Positions 5,085 to 5,169 of a DNA stretch of 5,169 nt are shown here, one piece after another. How positions within the stretch are numbered: position 1 is the first letter of the stretch; every line of letters starts with the position of its first letter. The translations under genes and the position numbers were made by a program. The stretch is from NCBI GenBank assembly GCA_027619675.1, contig JAQCHG010000187.1, positions 1 to 5,169 on the forward strand, read 5' to 3'. The stretch is from Cyanobacteriota bacterium. GTDB lineage: Bacteria > Cyanobacteriota > Cyanobacteriia > Phormidesmidales > Phormidesmidaceae. The notes under the pieces are model-generated. The model had not been told where the DNA came from and searched no databases. It saw only the letters and a program-made list of their open reading frames with translations.

Positions 5085-5169
5085 ATGTTCCACCGTGGGG
5101 TACTCCTAGCACTGACCTCCATCACCACCTTGGGGATGGCCCCATTGGCCTGGGGACAAGATGGGAACC
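5085..5169 (+). CDS. Exported protein, N-terminal signal peptide only (runs off right edge)
   Basis: From ATG 5085 the frame is open for 28 codons to the window edge. It reads as a typical Sec signal peptide: short basic start (MFHRG), hydrophobic core VLLALTSITTLGMA (6-19), then PLAWG and a polar mature start (QDGN). Cleavage is likely near residues 23-24. An in-frame TAA at 5076-5078 means only ATG 5085 or TTG 5079 can start it; no clear Shine-Dalgarno is seen. There is no lipobox cysteine in the visible part. The mature function cannot be known from this window. Confidence 0.65.
   Translation, partial: MFHRGVLLALTSITTLGMAPLAWGQDGN

Noticed and set aside
4943..5128. Minus-strand ORF of 61 codons at the right end
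   Set aside because: It overlaps the plus-strand signal peptide, lacks a ribosome binding site and shows no family resemblance.

Overview
The window looks like ordinary chromosome of a GC-rich cyanobacterium. Three things point there. It holds ten copies of the octamer GCGATCGC (HIP1), the over-represented palindrome typical of many cyanobacterial genomes. It encodes a secreted thioredoxin-fold protein of a family I know only from oxygenic phototrophs (Slr1796-like, linked to photosystem I accumulation). It also encodes a CbbY-type sugar phosphatase that serves Rubisco metabolism. There are no tRNA or rRNA genes, insertion sequences, CRISPR arrays or phage genes that I can see.

Layout. Positions 1-173 (minus) are the N-terminal end of a SRPBCC/COQ10-type lipid- or quinone-binding domain protein that runs off the left edge. 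A 337-bp divergent intergenic region with a possible promoter and a small repeat cluster separates it from a complete HerA-type hexameric ATPase (511-2181, plus). A 154-bp gap with a candidate stem-loop leads to the thioredoxin-like secreted protein (2336-2911, plus). This gene converges on a TerB-family protein (3044-3493, minus). The 132 bp between the two convergent stop codons is packed with interleaved inverted repeats. Upstream of terB on the minus strand are a GC-rich stem-loop zone and a plausible promoter, then cbbY (3636-4403, minus). A 41-residue single-helix membrane protein (4415-4540, minus) lies 11 bp upstream of cbbY and probably shares its transcript. The spacer beyond it carries four tandem CTCCCNNN octamers, which form a G-quadruplex motif on the minus strand, and a doubtful 67-codon plus-strand membrane ORF (4670-4873). 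The right edge (5085-5169, plus) is the signal peptide of an exported protein that continues outside the window.

How the genes fit together. No single pathway joins them. cbbY (removal of a Rubisco inhibitor) and the Slr1796-like protein (thylakoid biogenesis) both serve photosynthesis, while the HerA ATPase is a DNA-translocase-type protein without its usual NurA partner in view. I find no convincing new multi-gene system. The points most worth following up are the structured convergent intergenic element, the G-quadruplex/octamer repeat, the unnamed 41-residue membrane protein next to cbbY, and the orphan HerA.
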